From assembly GCA_022818135.1 (NCBI GenBank), contig JAFMSR010000002.1, positions 59,387,740-59,451,739 of the forward strand: DNA of 64,000 nt. The letters run 5' to 3'. The notes beneath the pieces are model-generated. The model saw nothing but the letters and a program-made list of their open reading frames with translations, was not told where the DNA came from and did not search any database. This document shows positions 1-10,850 of this stretch, in pieces. Every line of letters begins with the position of its first letter. The first letter of the stretch is position 1. This DNA is from Saxidomus purpurata. Taxonomy: Eukaryota > Mollusca > Bivalvia > Venerida > Veneridae. The translations under genes were made by a program, and so were the position numbers.

Positions 1-846
1 CACAGTGCCAGAGTGAGCTATTAGGATCGCTTTCCGTCCAGGGTCCGTCGTACGTCCGTCCATCATTTCCTTCGAACGACATCTCCTCTGACACCACTGG
101 ACCAATGTTGATGAAACTTTGCAGGGATGTTTATTGCATGAAGCTCCACCAAAATTGTTCAAAGAATTCCATTCCATGCAGAACTCTGGTTGTTATTTCA
201 ACAAATAGGACACAAGGCCTAGAGCTTAGATATTTGGCATGTAGCATTGTCTAGTAGACCTCTACCAAGATTGTTCAAATTATGACCCCCGGGTCAAAAT
301 TGACCCTGCGCGGGTGGTCACTTAGTTTTGCATAGGCTTATATAGGAAAATCTTTAAAACTCTTCTTCTCTGAAATCACAAGGCCTAGAGCTTAGATATT
401 TAGCATGTGGCATTGTCTAGTGCATCTCTACCAAGATTGTCCAATTCTGAGCCCTGGGTCAAAATTGACCCCGCCCGGGGGGTCACTTGTTTTACATACT
501 TATATTAGGCTCATATAGGAAAAACTTTAAAAATCTTCTTCTCTGAAACCACAAGGCCTAGAGCTGAAGCATTGTCTAGTGGACCTTTACCAAGATTGTT
601 CTAATCATGACCCCCTGGTCAAAATTAACCCTTCCTGGGAGGGGGGAAAGCACTTGATTTCACATAGGCTTATATAGGGAAAACTTTAAATAAAAACACA
701 AGTCCAACAGGCAGATAATAGATATTTGAAATGTTACTTAGCATTCTGTAGTGGACCGCTATGAATTATGTTAGAATCATGACCCCTTTTATTATAGCAA
801 ATGGTAGTCAGGTGAGCGATATAGGGCCATCATGGCCCTCTTGTTT
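1..846 (+). repeat. Hairpin-ended interspersed repeat, copy 1 (left end cut by window)
   Basis: Repeated paragraphs of roughly 150-190 bp share phrases such as 'CACAAGGCCTAGAGCTTAGA' (near 210, 380 and 550) and 'GTGGACCTCTACCAAG'. The right end is a near-perfect palindrome, AGGGCCATCATGGCCCT, followed by CTTGTTT. The left part carries TTAGGATCGCTTTCCGTCC and stacked 'GTCCGTC' motifs. A second copy at 1556-3280 shares both ends. From general knowledge, repeats with these ends are abundant in bivalve genomes. The terminal hairpin recalls Helitron 3' ends, but the CTRR signature is not met, so the class is open. Confidence 0.75.
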
Positions 847-963
847 TAACTATCACTGAATGATGATTGTTAAATTTTACATTCATTTTTAAATAACTTG
901 AATGCGATGGTAATTTACTAAAAAGAAAGAAAATGTTTCCCTAATGGCTATATGTATTTTCAG

Positions 964-1257
964 GTGACCACAATTTTAAAGCCGGGAGGAAAATTCATAT
1001 CAATAACATTTTCTCAGCCACACTTCAGGAGACCACTTTATGCTTGTGATAAATACAACTGGGATGTTAATCTCTCAACATTTGGAAATTCTTTCCATTT
1101 CTTCTACTTCGTTATGGAAAAAGGGAAGCAACTCAGTGAAAAAGACAGACAGAATGAAGAAGAAAGACGAAAAAGAATGAAAGAGGGAATTTCACAGACA
1201 AACGTGTTTTTAGAATGTGATGATAAAGAAGAATTTATACTTGGAATAGATTTATGA
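964..1257 (+). CDS. EEF1AKMT4: EEF1A lysine methyltransferase 4-like, last coding exon (partial)
   Basis: This is the C-terminal exon of a small class I SAM-dependent methyltransferase; earlier exons lie outside the window. The exon opens after a splice acceptor (TATGTATTTTCAG, ending at 963) in phase 0 and stops with TGA at 1255-1257. The 97 residues show the post-II signature LKPGGKFISITF followed by PHFR and GNSFHFFYF. This order matches the end of EEF1AKMT4, the enzyme that trimethylates a lysine of translation elongation factor 1A (vertebrate counterpart: PGG-F-S, PHFR, G-FHF). The tail is charged (KEK/EER run) and ends DDKEEFILGIDL, like the acidic end of the human protein. The ATG at 952 is upstream of the acceptor and intronic, so it is not the start. 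A related SAM methyltransferase is possible, but the PHFR...FHF spacing favours EEF1AKMT4. Confidence 0.8.
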   Translation: MTTILKPGGKFISITFSQPHFRRPLYACDKYNWDVNLSTFGNSFHFFYFVMEKGKQLSEKDRQNEEERRKRMKEGISQTNVFLECDDKEEFILGIDL

Positions 1258-1555
1258 TGTTAATTAATACAGCTTTAGCCTTACTCATTTTTAGCTTGAC
1301 TTCACTTTTACCACACCCTCCTTATAGCAATGACCTTGCCCCCTGTGACCTTGCTAGTTTCCAGAACAGAAAAAATGCTTGCTGGAACCAAATACGAGTC
1401 TGGGTCCACTTTAATTTCAGCTGTTGTACAGTACCTTAGATATAGTTCTGTTTTATGGTTTGTAGAACGAATAGAAAAGCTCCCACAGAGATGGCAAAAG
1501 TGCACAGATGCAACATACTCCAAAAAAGAGTAAAAAGATTTTTAACCTACCTGAC
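1258..1555 (+). other. Presumed 3' UTR/downstream flank of the methyltransferase gene
   Basis: Unique-looking sequence directly after the stop codon. No AATAAA is visible before the next repeat begins, so the 3' end is not resolved. The open frames here overlap on both strands and look like chance. Confidence 0.35.
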
Positions 1556-3280
1556 TACATGGTCAGCTTTTAGGATCATTGAATGTCCGTCCGTCCATAA
1601 TTAGTTTGTTTAGACTCTAGCATCTACATTTTTGAAACAATCAACTTTAACACAATGTATTAGTCTATATATGGCCACAAGACCTCAGATGAGTTCCATT
1701 ATGGACTTGATCGGATCAGTTCTTCTTGAATTGTGGCCTCTGATTTGACAAAAAATCCATGAGATCTCAGATGATTTCAATAATGGGCTTGATAGGATCA
1801 GTTCTTCCAGAGTTATGGCCCTTGGTTGAACAAAAATTGCAATATTTAACTGTGTTTACACTCTAGCACCTTAATTTCTTCACTAATTCTAATCATATTT
1901 AAAGAGAATGTGTATGATTGTAAGATTTTGCATGAGTTTAATCGTTAGCTTGATCGGATTAGTTCTTGGAGAGATATTGCCCTTGATTTAACAAAAATGA
2001 AATATTTTACTTTGTTTACACTCTAGCACCTTAATTTCTACACTTATCCTCATCAGTTTTAATGAAACTTGGCAGGGATGTACCTTGCATAAAGCTCCAC
2101 CAAAATTGTTCAAAGAATTCCATTCCATGCTGAACTCTGGTTGTCATGGCAACGGAAAGGAAAAACAAGTTTTGTTTTCAAGAACAGGAAGGCCTAGTGG
2201 TCAACTTGGCAATTCAGCATTGCCAAGTTGACCTCTACCAAGCTTGTTAAAATGTTGTCAGAATTGACCACACCCAGGGTGTCACTGATATTCATATAAA
2301 CTTATATAGGAACAACTTTAAAATTCTTCTTCTCAGAAATCACAAGGACTAGAGCTTAGATATGTAGTATGTACATTACCTAGTGGACCTCTACCAAGTT
2401 CAACACATGCTCTAGGGGTCATTTGCTATAGGAAAATTTTTCAAAATCTCAAAAATCACCTGGGCAAGAACTAAGATATTTGATATTTAGCATCGTCCAG
2501 TGGACCTCTACAAAGTTTATTCAAATCATGCCTCTTGGGTCAAAATTTACAACAGGCACTGAGGTGGGGGGGGGGGCTCCCTTGTCTGCATATAGAGTTA
2601 TAGGGAAAACCTTGCTTTCAGTGAGTTTCTATAGCAGGTAGCAACTTACCAAGCAACAACGGACTCCATTAGCAACCAGTGACTTCCTAAGCAACTAGTG
2701 ACTTTCCCTAGCAACCAGTCACATCCCCTTGGAACAAATTACCGCCTTACCAACAATCGACTTCCTGAGCAACCAGTGACTCCCTGTAGCCACCAATGAC
2801 TTCCCTAGCAACCCTTAGCAACCAGTGACTTTTCATAATAAAAAGTGACATCCTTAGCAACCATTGACTTTCTTGGCAATAATTTAGTTCCTTAGTAACC
2901 AGTGACTTCCCGTAATAACCAGTGATTTAGCAACCAGTGTCTTTCCCTGGCAACAAGTGACTTCTTCAGCCACCACACACTTCCTTAGCAACAATTTAGT
3001 TCCCTAGCAACCAGTGAGTTCCCAGAGCAACCAATCACTTCCCCTAGCAACAAGTTACTTCCTAAAGAAACCTTTAGCATCATCTTGCCACCAGTGACTT
3101 CCTTAGTAACCATTGACATCCTTAGCAACTAACAACAGTTGTTTTGCAATCACGAACTTTCCAGTACTGACCAGTGATTCCCTTAGCAATCAGTGACTTT
3201 CCCTAGCAACCAGTGACTTCCTAATTTAAGTGAACTTGTACTCAGGTGAGCGATATAGGGCCATCATGACCCTCTTATTT
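1556..3280 (+). repeat. Hairpin-ended interspersed repeat, copy 2
   Basis: It begins with TTAGGATCATTGAATGTCCG and ends with GGTGAGCGATATAGGGCCAT, then CATGACCCTCTTATTT, the same two ends as copy 1. Inside are duplicated paragraphs on 'GATCGGATCAGTTCTTC' and 'TTTACACTCTAGCACCTTAA' (near 1690-2040), then the 'AAGGCCTAG...' paragraphs seen in copy 1, then a minisatellite (2636-3226). The two copies bracket the methyltransferase last exon. Confidence 0.75.
2636..3226 (+). repeat. Degenerate ~20-bp minisatellite (TTAGCAACCAGTGACTTCCC)
   Basis: About thirty diverged copies of a unit close to TTAGCAACCAGTGACTTCCC, with frequent one- to several-base length changes. It sits near the right end of the repeat at 1556-3280 and is absent from copy 1, so it expanded inside one insertion. 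Confidence 0.8.
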
Positions 3281-4440
3281 GAAAACTATTTGATACTTTC
3301 CGAGCCGTACAAAAGTCGACTTTTTCTGACTGCCCCTCATACATTCCAGTTTTAAAGACACTTGAAAACTCATAAGTAAGTGATCCATCTAAAATCGTAG
3401 ACATATTAAGCTCTTAATTGTTTCATTGCCTTATTGATACAATGAATAAAATCGTACATAGGACCTAAAACTGCATATGGCTTGTGACAGAAGAAATCGG
3501 GGTATTGGATATCTGTAATGTAAAAAGATATTCTACTTTTACCCTTGATTTTGTTGTGACTGTAATAAAACTTTTGTCGAATTTATTCTGTGGCATTAAT
3601 AACCTGTACAGAAAGCCATGAACAGTCACCTGTGTTAAAGATCACCTCCGAATAAAGACCAGCAGGGATAAAACATTCCACTATTAAGCTGTTATGAAGA
3701 CACATGTGAACAAACACCACCTACCAACAAATACCAATATAGGTTCTTCCGATCAATGGTCTTTGTTCACAGGCTTGACTGTAGTTTCTTAATGGTTGTG
3801 TACAAAATAGTTTAAGCCGGATTGCCCCTACTGACTTGTAATTTTTAGTGAAAAATGGCCATAATTCAGACAGTGACTTAAATGTTACATTCTTAGTTTA
3901 TTCCAATTTCACCTTTTCTATTTGCTTTACAGAGAACTTAGTTGACTTACGAACATTGCAATTATGGAAAATATAGAACTGAGAAAAAGCATTTGTTTAC
4001 TAATCATTAAATCAGTCTTAGTGCACTTTAAATCCAAATAACTTCAACTAAAAGTTATTTGAAGGAATGTATTAGATGTTATCTAAAATAGTACAAAGGT
4101 CTATCTTTCATGAACAAATTTTCAAAATATTCATCAGTTTTTGACGCCTTTGAACTTCTGTTGGTCGAACTATAATTAAAAAATAAATAATTCAATATAA
4201 ATAGTGGAATGTGTATCCGTGAGGTGTAACAGAATATTGTATTTTTTGTTACCCTGCGTTTTTTGTTCTTTCAGTTTACATTATAGTTTTAAAATATGCA
4301 ATAAATTCTTAAAATATGTCTTGTGTGTTTTAAATAAGAATTCTAAATGATTTTCAAAGATGCTTCTCTAGTTTTTCTTATGTACAAGTGAAAAACATTT
4401 CATACTCAAAATGAGTTGAGCATGAAAAAGGTGTCAAGTA
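3281..4440. other. Intergenic; fragment of an interspersed repeat at about 3600-3790
   Basis: No gene seen. The 3600-3790 part ('GATCACCTCCGAATAAAGACC...GGTCTTTGTTCACAGGCTTGACTGTAG') has the stop-start phrasing of a common mollusc repeat. AATAAA hexamers occur at about 3563 and 4300, but nothing ties them to a transcript. Confidence 0.35.
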
Positions 4441-4539
4441 TAGTAATTGGGCCGGATGTTTGTTGTCTTTCTATAATTTGTCTGTTCACTTTTATGTTGT
4501 CAACACTGAACCATCAAAATGATTGTTTTAATTATATTT

Positions 4540-4900
4540 CTAGGTTAAGTTTGAAAGTGTGTCGCAATGGGTCATAAACTAGATATTCTGGTTAAATATC
4601 CTGTAGACCATATACTTGAGTATCATAAAGATTAGCAAAAATGTTGATTTGACGATATCTTGGGCAAACTGTGAACAGAGTCACACGGCACCAGAAACTA
4701 GGTCACCAGGTCATATCAAACAAAAATTATTGAGATTATCCTGACCATTCCTGGTGGCCACTGTTTGAATTCAGTCGTGATGTAAATATGCTATAACGAG
4801 GGACTTGTTAATCTGAAGGTCAAGTTTGAAACTGAGTAGCATGAAGTCAAAAGCTAGATCAACTTGTCAAACCAAAGGAAAACTTCGTGAGCACCTATAA
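4540..4900 (+). repeat. Eroded interspersed repeat with ~130-260 bp internal units
   Basis: Phrases of the form 'GGTTAAGTTTGAAAGTG' (4542) and 'AGGTCAAGTTTGAAACTG' (4817) recur, each followed by a 'CATAAACTAG'/'CAAAAGCTAG' motif. 'CTAGGTCACCAGGTCA' lies between them. This layout is typical of a diverged tandem-unit repeat in bivalve DNA. It holds no coding potential. Confidence 0.5.
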
Positions 4901-5005
4901 TGCATCGATTTTATACACAGCGGGAAAAGGTTAAGAATGTGCACCCGATTATTTCTCATTTGTTAAAGACGTTACTAGTATCAGAACTGCTGATCACAGA
5001 CACCA

Positions 5006-5600
5006 TTATTTGGTTTCATCTCTGTCAACGAGTGAAAGGTACCTTTTAATATCTATGAGGACTTTGAATAGCTGGGCATCTGGCGCTGCAGTTCTGTGTT
5101 GGTTCCCGTACATATTTATTAAACTGGATGCCCCTTCAGGAGTTCTCCCTTCCGCCAAAACTGCGGTCGTTTTTACTCTTCCTTCGATACCCAAGGCACC
5201 AAACATTCCCTAGACTGCATTGGCACAAAACGTTTGCATACCACTACTAGGTGTACCATTTGCATACCACTACTAGGTGTACCATTGTTATTTTCCATGT
5301 TAGCTGACAGTGTTTAGAAGTTTCAACTAGTTTGCCATCTTTCTTTCCTTACGTTCGATCTTCCCAGTTTGGCCATCTGCACAGATATGTGACCATACAT
5401 ATGTCCTTCTGATATCCTGAACAATTAACCACCATTGCTTACATCAGCTTCTTTCCAACTTTCGTGATGCTCCGGTCCTATATTTCTCTTCTCCTTGATT
5501 GTTCTTTCGACTACTAGTTTGACCGCATTCGGGTTGGTCAACTGCTTGACTGACGGACCTCTTACTATTTGTCATAACGTTAATGCCTGCTTTGTTGACC
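5006..5600 (-). other. Unassigned stretch, possibly decayed coding sequence
   Basis: Read on the minus strand, 5006-5206 is open for 66 codons with non-random composition. A second open stretch lies at about 5400-5600, separated by stops. I recognise no domain. At 5234-5285 a 26-bp unit beginning GCATACCACTACTAGGTGTA is duplicated head to tail. It may be the remains of a transposable element, but the evidence is thin. Confidence 0.2.
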
Positions 5601-5848
5601 ATGCCATCTGCGATGTCTCTCAGCTTTTACAGAATTCTAGATTTTGTTACTATATTTGTATGTACTATTAAAGGTTTGGGGTTATTTTCATCAGCAGCTG
5701 TGCTGGTCTACCGTGCATGCAAAATATCAGTACACTTGGCTAGTCCATATTTCCACACCAACCTCGGAAGTAAACCATCTTGGTAAATCCAAACCCTGAA
5801 CTTTTCGGATAGTTCTGATTTTTCAGTTCTCTTTAGTCAGTCGACCCG

Positions 5849-6070
5849 TTTTGTCTCGTAGTTGAGGGTCGAACTGTATTCCGCTTTGTTTTGTCTCGTC
5901 GTTGAGGGAAAAACTATAGTCCGCTTTGGTTTGTCTCGTTTTTGAGGGAAGAATTTTAGTCCGCTTTGATTTGTCTCGTCGTTGAGGGAAGCTATAGTCC
6001 GCTTTGGTTTGTCTCGTTGTTGAGGGAAGAACTTCAGTCCGCTTTGATTTGTCTCGTCGCTGAGAGAAGA
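5849..6070 (+). repeat. 40-bp minisatellite, about 5.6 copies
   Basis: The motif TGTCTCGT recurs at 5852, 5892, 5932, 5972, 6010 and 6050, giving periods of 40, 40, 40, 38 and 40. Each unit also carries GTTGAGGGAA and AGTCCGCTTTG. Confidence 0.92.
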
Positions 6071-6079
6071 AGAGGTTTA

Positions 6080-7431
6080 TAAGTTATTCTGGCCCATGTT
6101 GCATCTAGCTAAGACTAGCTTGTAAATCTGTATTTTGGGTGACGCTCATGAAAACGTGATATACTTGAATAAAGATTATTGTGTTCGTCGTTTGGCTTCT
6201 TGGCTCCCAGTTATAAAGATTACTGAGATCATGCTATATGTGATAATGTTGCACAGCTTTCCCATGAGATTGTCAGCTGGATACCAGCATTGCCGAAATT
6301 GCTGTTGATAAGGCAGTAGGCTGAAATATAAATTCAAAACTTGATCACTAAGTTACCGAAGTACATGAAAATGAAAATGAACATTATAGAGGCCACACTT
6401 TGTGAAGAGAATGTAATGAAACAAAACGTTTGTACCTATATTAACTTTACAGGTCTGCTCGTGTGTTGTGTTGTCGATGCTCTCCTGTTAACTCTGGTGA
6501 GTTGTATACGGCTATCTTTAACATATTGTTTATTAAGTCGGTACTAAGCTATAGTAATGTTTTTATTTTCACAAGTTCGGTTTCATACAAAAATTGAACC
6601 ATATAAAAGAATTATAATGTAATTTCCAAATATCTATGAATGGAGTAAGAGAAGGAAATTGTATAAAATTATTGGAATTAGGAACGATAAACGGCCAACT
6701 TAGTTTTTTGTATGTCAAATCGACTTTTAAAATTTAAATTATATATAAGAATTTGTGTTAAAAAAATAATGATTGCTTTCAAAACCAACATTCTTATAAA
6801 TCAGAAGACTCTAATTCGTTGATGAAGGCTGGCCAAGGTTTGTAGATTGAGTTAAGACAAAGCATAACAGTAAATACATTTTGCTTATGAATCTACTAGG
6901 GTAATGGTCAACCATTGTAGGGAAAACAAATTCACTGAAACAAGTCATTAAAAAATCAGGAGGAGTTTCTGTAAATAGGTGAGCAATACTTTTATGGTGT
7001 GATTTTAAAGTCTCTCTCATCTATTTCCCATTCATAATCATCTTAAAGTATCGTTTGATTTCATACGTTGCCTCGGTAAGTGCTTGAATTCCCCTATAAA
7101 CATCATAGTTACGTTCCTAGTAATCAGATCATGTTAACAAATATATTGCTGTATTTTGTCAACAGAGGCATAAAACTGTTCTAAGAATAGACAAACTGGC
7201 TGCAGATGCATTTGAACTAATAATAAAACATCATTAGTTCAGCTCAACCAAATTTGTAAGCAAAACAAATAACTAAGAGTATAAATCCACCAGACTGTGC
7301 GCAGGATTTTCTGTTTTTAAGATTTTCAACTGCAAAAAACATAGACTTCGTTTCACAGCGGTTTCAGAGTTTAACTATGGCAAACCAATTTACTATTTAA
7401 TCAAAAAACTTTTTAATAGAGATATCTCTTT
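6080..7431. other. Intergenic, no gene recognised; one possible 44-nt exon
   Basis: AT-rich unique sequence. The only gene-like signal is 6453-6496, flanked by a good acceptor (TTAACTTTACAG) and a consensus donor (CTG|GTGAGT). No product can be proposed, and chance is a real possibility at this length. Confidence 0.25.
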
Positions 7432-7689
7432 CACGAGATACCTCAGTGTTTAGGACGTTCGCCTCCGGAAATGGAAGTCCCGGGTTGAATTCGAGCCCGA
7501 GCACAAGATGTGTCCATGGGCAAAGACACTGATGCCACACATACCTCAGTCCACCAAGCTGTAAATGGGTAGCAGTGATGAAAAACTCGCTGCCTCTCTC
7601 TCGCGAACGTGATGACATCTGTAATGAGTGTTCGAGAGCGATTTGATAAGCTGCGGAGCTTTCTTCGTAATCGAACTAAAATAAATTCG
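7432..7689 (+). mobile_element. tRNA-derived SINE, copy 1
   Basis: The head resembles a tRNA gene: a box A-like CCTCAGTGTTTAGGACGTTC and a box B-like GGGTTGAATTCGAGCC. It is followed by a conserved body (GATGTGTCCATGGGCAAAGA, CCTCAGTCCACCAAGCTGTA) and a tail ending AATCGAACTAAAATAAATTC. A second copy at 60418-60660 on the minus strand is alignable from head to the same 3' end, which fixes the element at about 250 bp. The tRNA part is too diverged to be a working tRNA. Confidence 0.85.
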
Positions 7690-9056
7690 TACAAACTATA
7701 TAACAAAGTCCACCGACAACTTCTTTCTTTTACCGTAATGGCTACCGTTGAATGCTGAACATTATCGCCATTTGTGGGGGTTAAAGTAAAAGACTGTCAG
7801 GTTTTCCAAGTTACTCAGTCCACCTGGTACGTCCTGAAAGTTGATGATAAAAAATACGCGAAACCTAACACCTTAATATCCCTGCAAAATCTGGGCACAT
7901 ACAATATTATAACCTGTTGTGCAAAAAGGAGGATATCAGTAGGGTTAAAAAGTTTAATAGCAAATATATCGTATTTATGGATGAAACACTGACGCAGTCC
8001 GTGCTGATTTGAATTCGGCGATTGTTTCAGCACTGACTACATGAGATTCGTTGTCATTTTTTATATTCTCGGCAAAGTATGGTTATAGGCTAAATCAGTC
8101 CAAGTGAAGCAGAGTCATGAACCCTTGACTTTCCAAAACAGGTGTTTTTCTCTCTAGATAAAGGCACAATTTCTTCACCTATATTAACCTTAAAAGCCTC
8201 ACCTGAACATATATGCTCAGACATGACAGAGTAAAAGTCCCGTATGCATTTTCAGCTTGTGTCTTGCGTAACTCAAAATGTATTATAGCTAGAATTCATG
8301 AATAAATTTTTGATCGTCATCCAAAGTTGCGCTGTGGTTTTGCTAGACCTGATCTTCAAATTGAGTAGCGTAATGGCCCCTGACTATGAAATATAAGCAT
8401 TTTCAGCTTGTGCCGAATGCAAGTTAAAAGTTTTATAGCTTAAGAGTCATGAAAACTTTACATACATGTATATGTGTTCTAGGTTTATATTTGTTTTGAG
8501 TGCCAATGTGATCTCAAGTTATGGGACAGGTATTGGTGATGTCAGACTATTGTAGAGTTATGTGTTCTTTGTTATCAATAACTGTCATGTAACATACTTT
8601 ACAGGAATGTTTCTTAATTTCAATGTCTTTCTGGAATTGCTCACAGTCTCTCGTTCCACTGTAGATGTATTGATGCGGGAGTTTAAAATAGAAAAAAAAC
8701 CTAATAAAGGACAGCTCCCAAACCGCTAAGCAATTTTTGACCAAACTTCACAGGATGTTTTTTTTCCCCTGGATGATCATGTTTACAAATGTTGAGTCTT
8801 TGTAGGTACCTATTTACTAGATACATGGTAAAAGACAGGGGTATAAAGGGGCATGTAGATCAAAGACTGTGATGAAAGGATTGTCACTTATTTTTGTATG
8901 AAATTTTGCTTTTACATTATTCAATTATCTCGAACCCCATCAAAGTGATCACGGAATTAATAAGACAGTTTTACCTAAATAAAACTACAGATTACCGTAG
9001 AGTAATAAGATTATCTTAAATAACATCATGTATTGCTTGATGGACTAATTCAATTC
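7690..9056. other. Intergenic; weak internal repeats at about 8230-8560
   Basis: No gene recognised. The phrase GCATTTTCAGCTTGTG recurs near 8247 and 8396, each followed by 'GTTTTATAGCT'/'TATTATAGCT' and an 'TCATGAA' motif. This suggests an old repeat with units of about 150 bp. Confidence 0.35.
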
Positions 9057-9060
9057 TTAA

Positions 9061-9866
9061 GGTAGTAGACCCCTAATGGGCACCTATTCAAATCATTAAA
9101 GGTTTAATATTTTCTTAATCTGTATCATTTCCGGATTTAAAAACAAATTTTAAAAAGAATTTTACCGTGAAAAAAAAGTTATAGGAATCTGAAACCCTAC
9201 CCCATTTTGAATTATCTATAAAATGATATCACACAAGAGATAAGAAAATACATGATTTCATTTATTATTCAATAATTTGGTACAATTTGGTATCAGAATA
9301 ACAAGAACTATGTTTTCTTTCAGAAATTACACACCATTTACTATATAATCAATAAGTTTTATAAAACATTTTGAAATAATCAGATAATATTACAATTTTC
9401 ATGTACTTTTTGGCCATGTTCAATTTTGAACATCAAAGTGTTAGGAAAAATCAACATTTTCTAGAAATAGGGCATGTCTTTTTGTATATTAAAAATTATC
9501 TATAACATTTTGGGAGCAGCAGCCAAAAATCACAAGTTACCGTCTCTATTTAAAAAAATTTGATTTTGAAAATCTCTATCGACAATTTTAGACGTGTCTA
9601 CAAGTAATAAAATCTTCAAATAAGCTAATACTAATTTGTAAAAAATATTTAATTTCTTTTTAGTCTAAAAACAATATGAACATATGAAGAAAAGGCAAAA
9701 TAATGAAAACAAAAGAAGAAAAAGTAAAAAAAATTTGGTTCCGGCTGGATTCGAACCTATGCCCCCAAAAACGTCAAAAGATCTTCAGTCCAATGCTTAA
9801 CAATATAGGCTAGCTCATTAAAATTGAAGAGTTTCAAATGGAGGTTTTTATTAGGGGTGTACTACC
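9061..9866. mobile_element. TTAA-flanked MITE (806 bp) with terminal inverted repeats
   Basis: The left end GGTAGTAGACCCCTAAT and the right end, read in reverse as GGTAGTACACCCCTAAT, match at 16 of 17 positions. The element is bracketed by TTAA at 9057-9060 and 9867-9870. It contains no long reading frame, so it is non-autonomous. TTAA target duplication is characteristic of piggyBac and Kolobok elements; which of them moved it cannot be told here. Confidence 0.8.
9738..9822 (-). other. tRNA-like segment inside the MITE
   Basis: On the minus strand the segment reads GAGCTAGCCTATATTGTTAA, then TTGGACTGAAGATC, then a long arm, then GGTTCGAATCCAGCC. It has box A-like and canonical box B-like sequences and a long variable region as in Ser/Leu tRNAs. 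The acceptor ends do not pair convincingly and the anticodon stem is mismatched, so I read it as a captured tRNA or tRNA-derived sequence, not a functional tRNA gene. Confidence 0.5.
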
Positions 9867-9870
9867 TTAA

Positions 9871-10692
9871 CAGCCATCTAGTTCTCCGGTTGAATACAAA
9901 TCGCTTTTTATCCGGGTATTAGAAAGTTCCCGAATACTATTAATGTAATTAGTATTAGAAAAGTCATTTATGAATGTAATTGAAAATGTATTCCCTACTG
10001 ACCAAGTTAATGGACCCTCATTTAATCTTATTTCCAGAAAAACCGGATAACTCCAAAGATATTAGGCTAATTAAACAGTAAACAATGCAAGGGGTCGTGA
10101 TATTTGATCTTGATTAATAATATAGGACGTCGGTTCTAACCTTTACTTTGTAAGGCGCCGCTTTCCGCTGGGAGACGGTATTTAGACGGAATATTAACTT
10201 ACAATTAACAAATTGTCCGAGTGATCATGTTAAGGGAATTAGGAAAAACATGACATATCATAGGTGATTAAGATAATGTTCATATGGACATAAATTGCTA
10301 TACATTTTCTGGTCTGCATTGTCCACGAGAGAAGAATGCTTTGTCAGAGGATTTTTACTTTCAATTTAGTTTTCATTTTAGAAGGGTTCAATTAATGGCT
10401 GTAATTGAAATGCGCTGGTGATAAAAATCAGTTAACAACTTGTTATAATTACTGCTTCATAAGCTTTGTTCATAAAGGTACATGAAGTTTTCGCAATTGA
10501 AACGTGTTACAATAGAAAGTTAAATAAAGACATTTTCAGATTTATACGTGCACGCATTTTGAATCAGAATTTGTGTGGTTACAATAAATGCTGTACTGTA
10601 GTCATTATCAAAAGAGTAATCACCAGTTTTACTATTCAAGTTCGGGCAAACATTTGACGGCATAGAGGCTTTAAAAGATAACCTTTGTGGTG
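9871..10692. other. Intergenic, nothing recognised
   Basis: Unique AT-rich sequence. The 63-codon frame at 10466-10657 has no family resemblance and no exon-like borders. Confidence 0.35.
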
Positions 10693-10699
10693 TCTAAAT

Positions 10700-10850
10700 T
10701 ATATGGTTCATTTCTTTACTATAAACGATGTTATGACAATATTTTGTATCCTGTGGTTCATTTCTGTGCAATAAATGATTTTATGACACGATTTTGTAGT
10801 CTGTGGTTAATTTCTGTACTATTAAAGAGATTTATGACAATATTTTCCAG
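10700..10850 (+). repeat. Three diverged ~53-bp tandem units
   Basis: 'TGGTTCATTTCT' or 'TGGTTAATTTCT' followed by 'TTATGACA' and 'ATTTTG/CC' occurs three times, ending exactly at the possible splice acceptor at 10850. Confidence 0.7.

Noticed and set aside
952..963. ATG at 952 as the start of the 101-residue methyltransferase frame
   Set aside because: It lies before the splice acceptor TATTTTCAG; the protein resemblance begins at the exon border and the family needs a long upstream N-terminal part.
2636..3226. CRISPR-like array
   Set aside because: Units are about 20 bp, contiguous and without spacers; this is a minisatellite in animal DNA.
7441..7500. Functional tRNA gene
   Set aside because: The stems are disrupted and a SINE body follows that is shared with a second copy.
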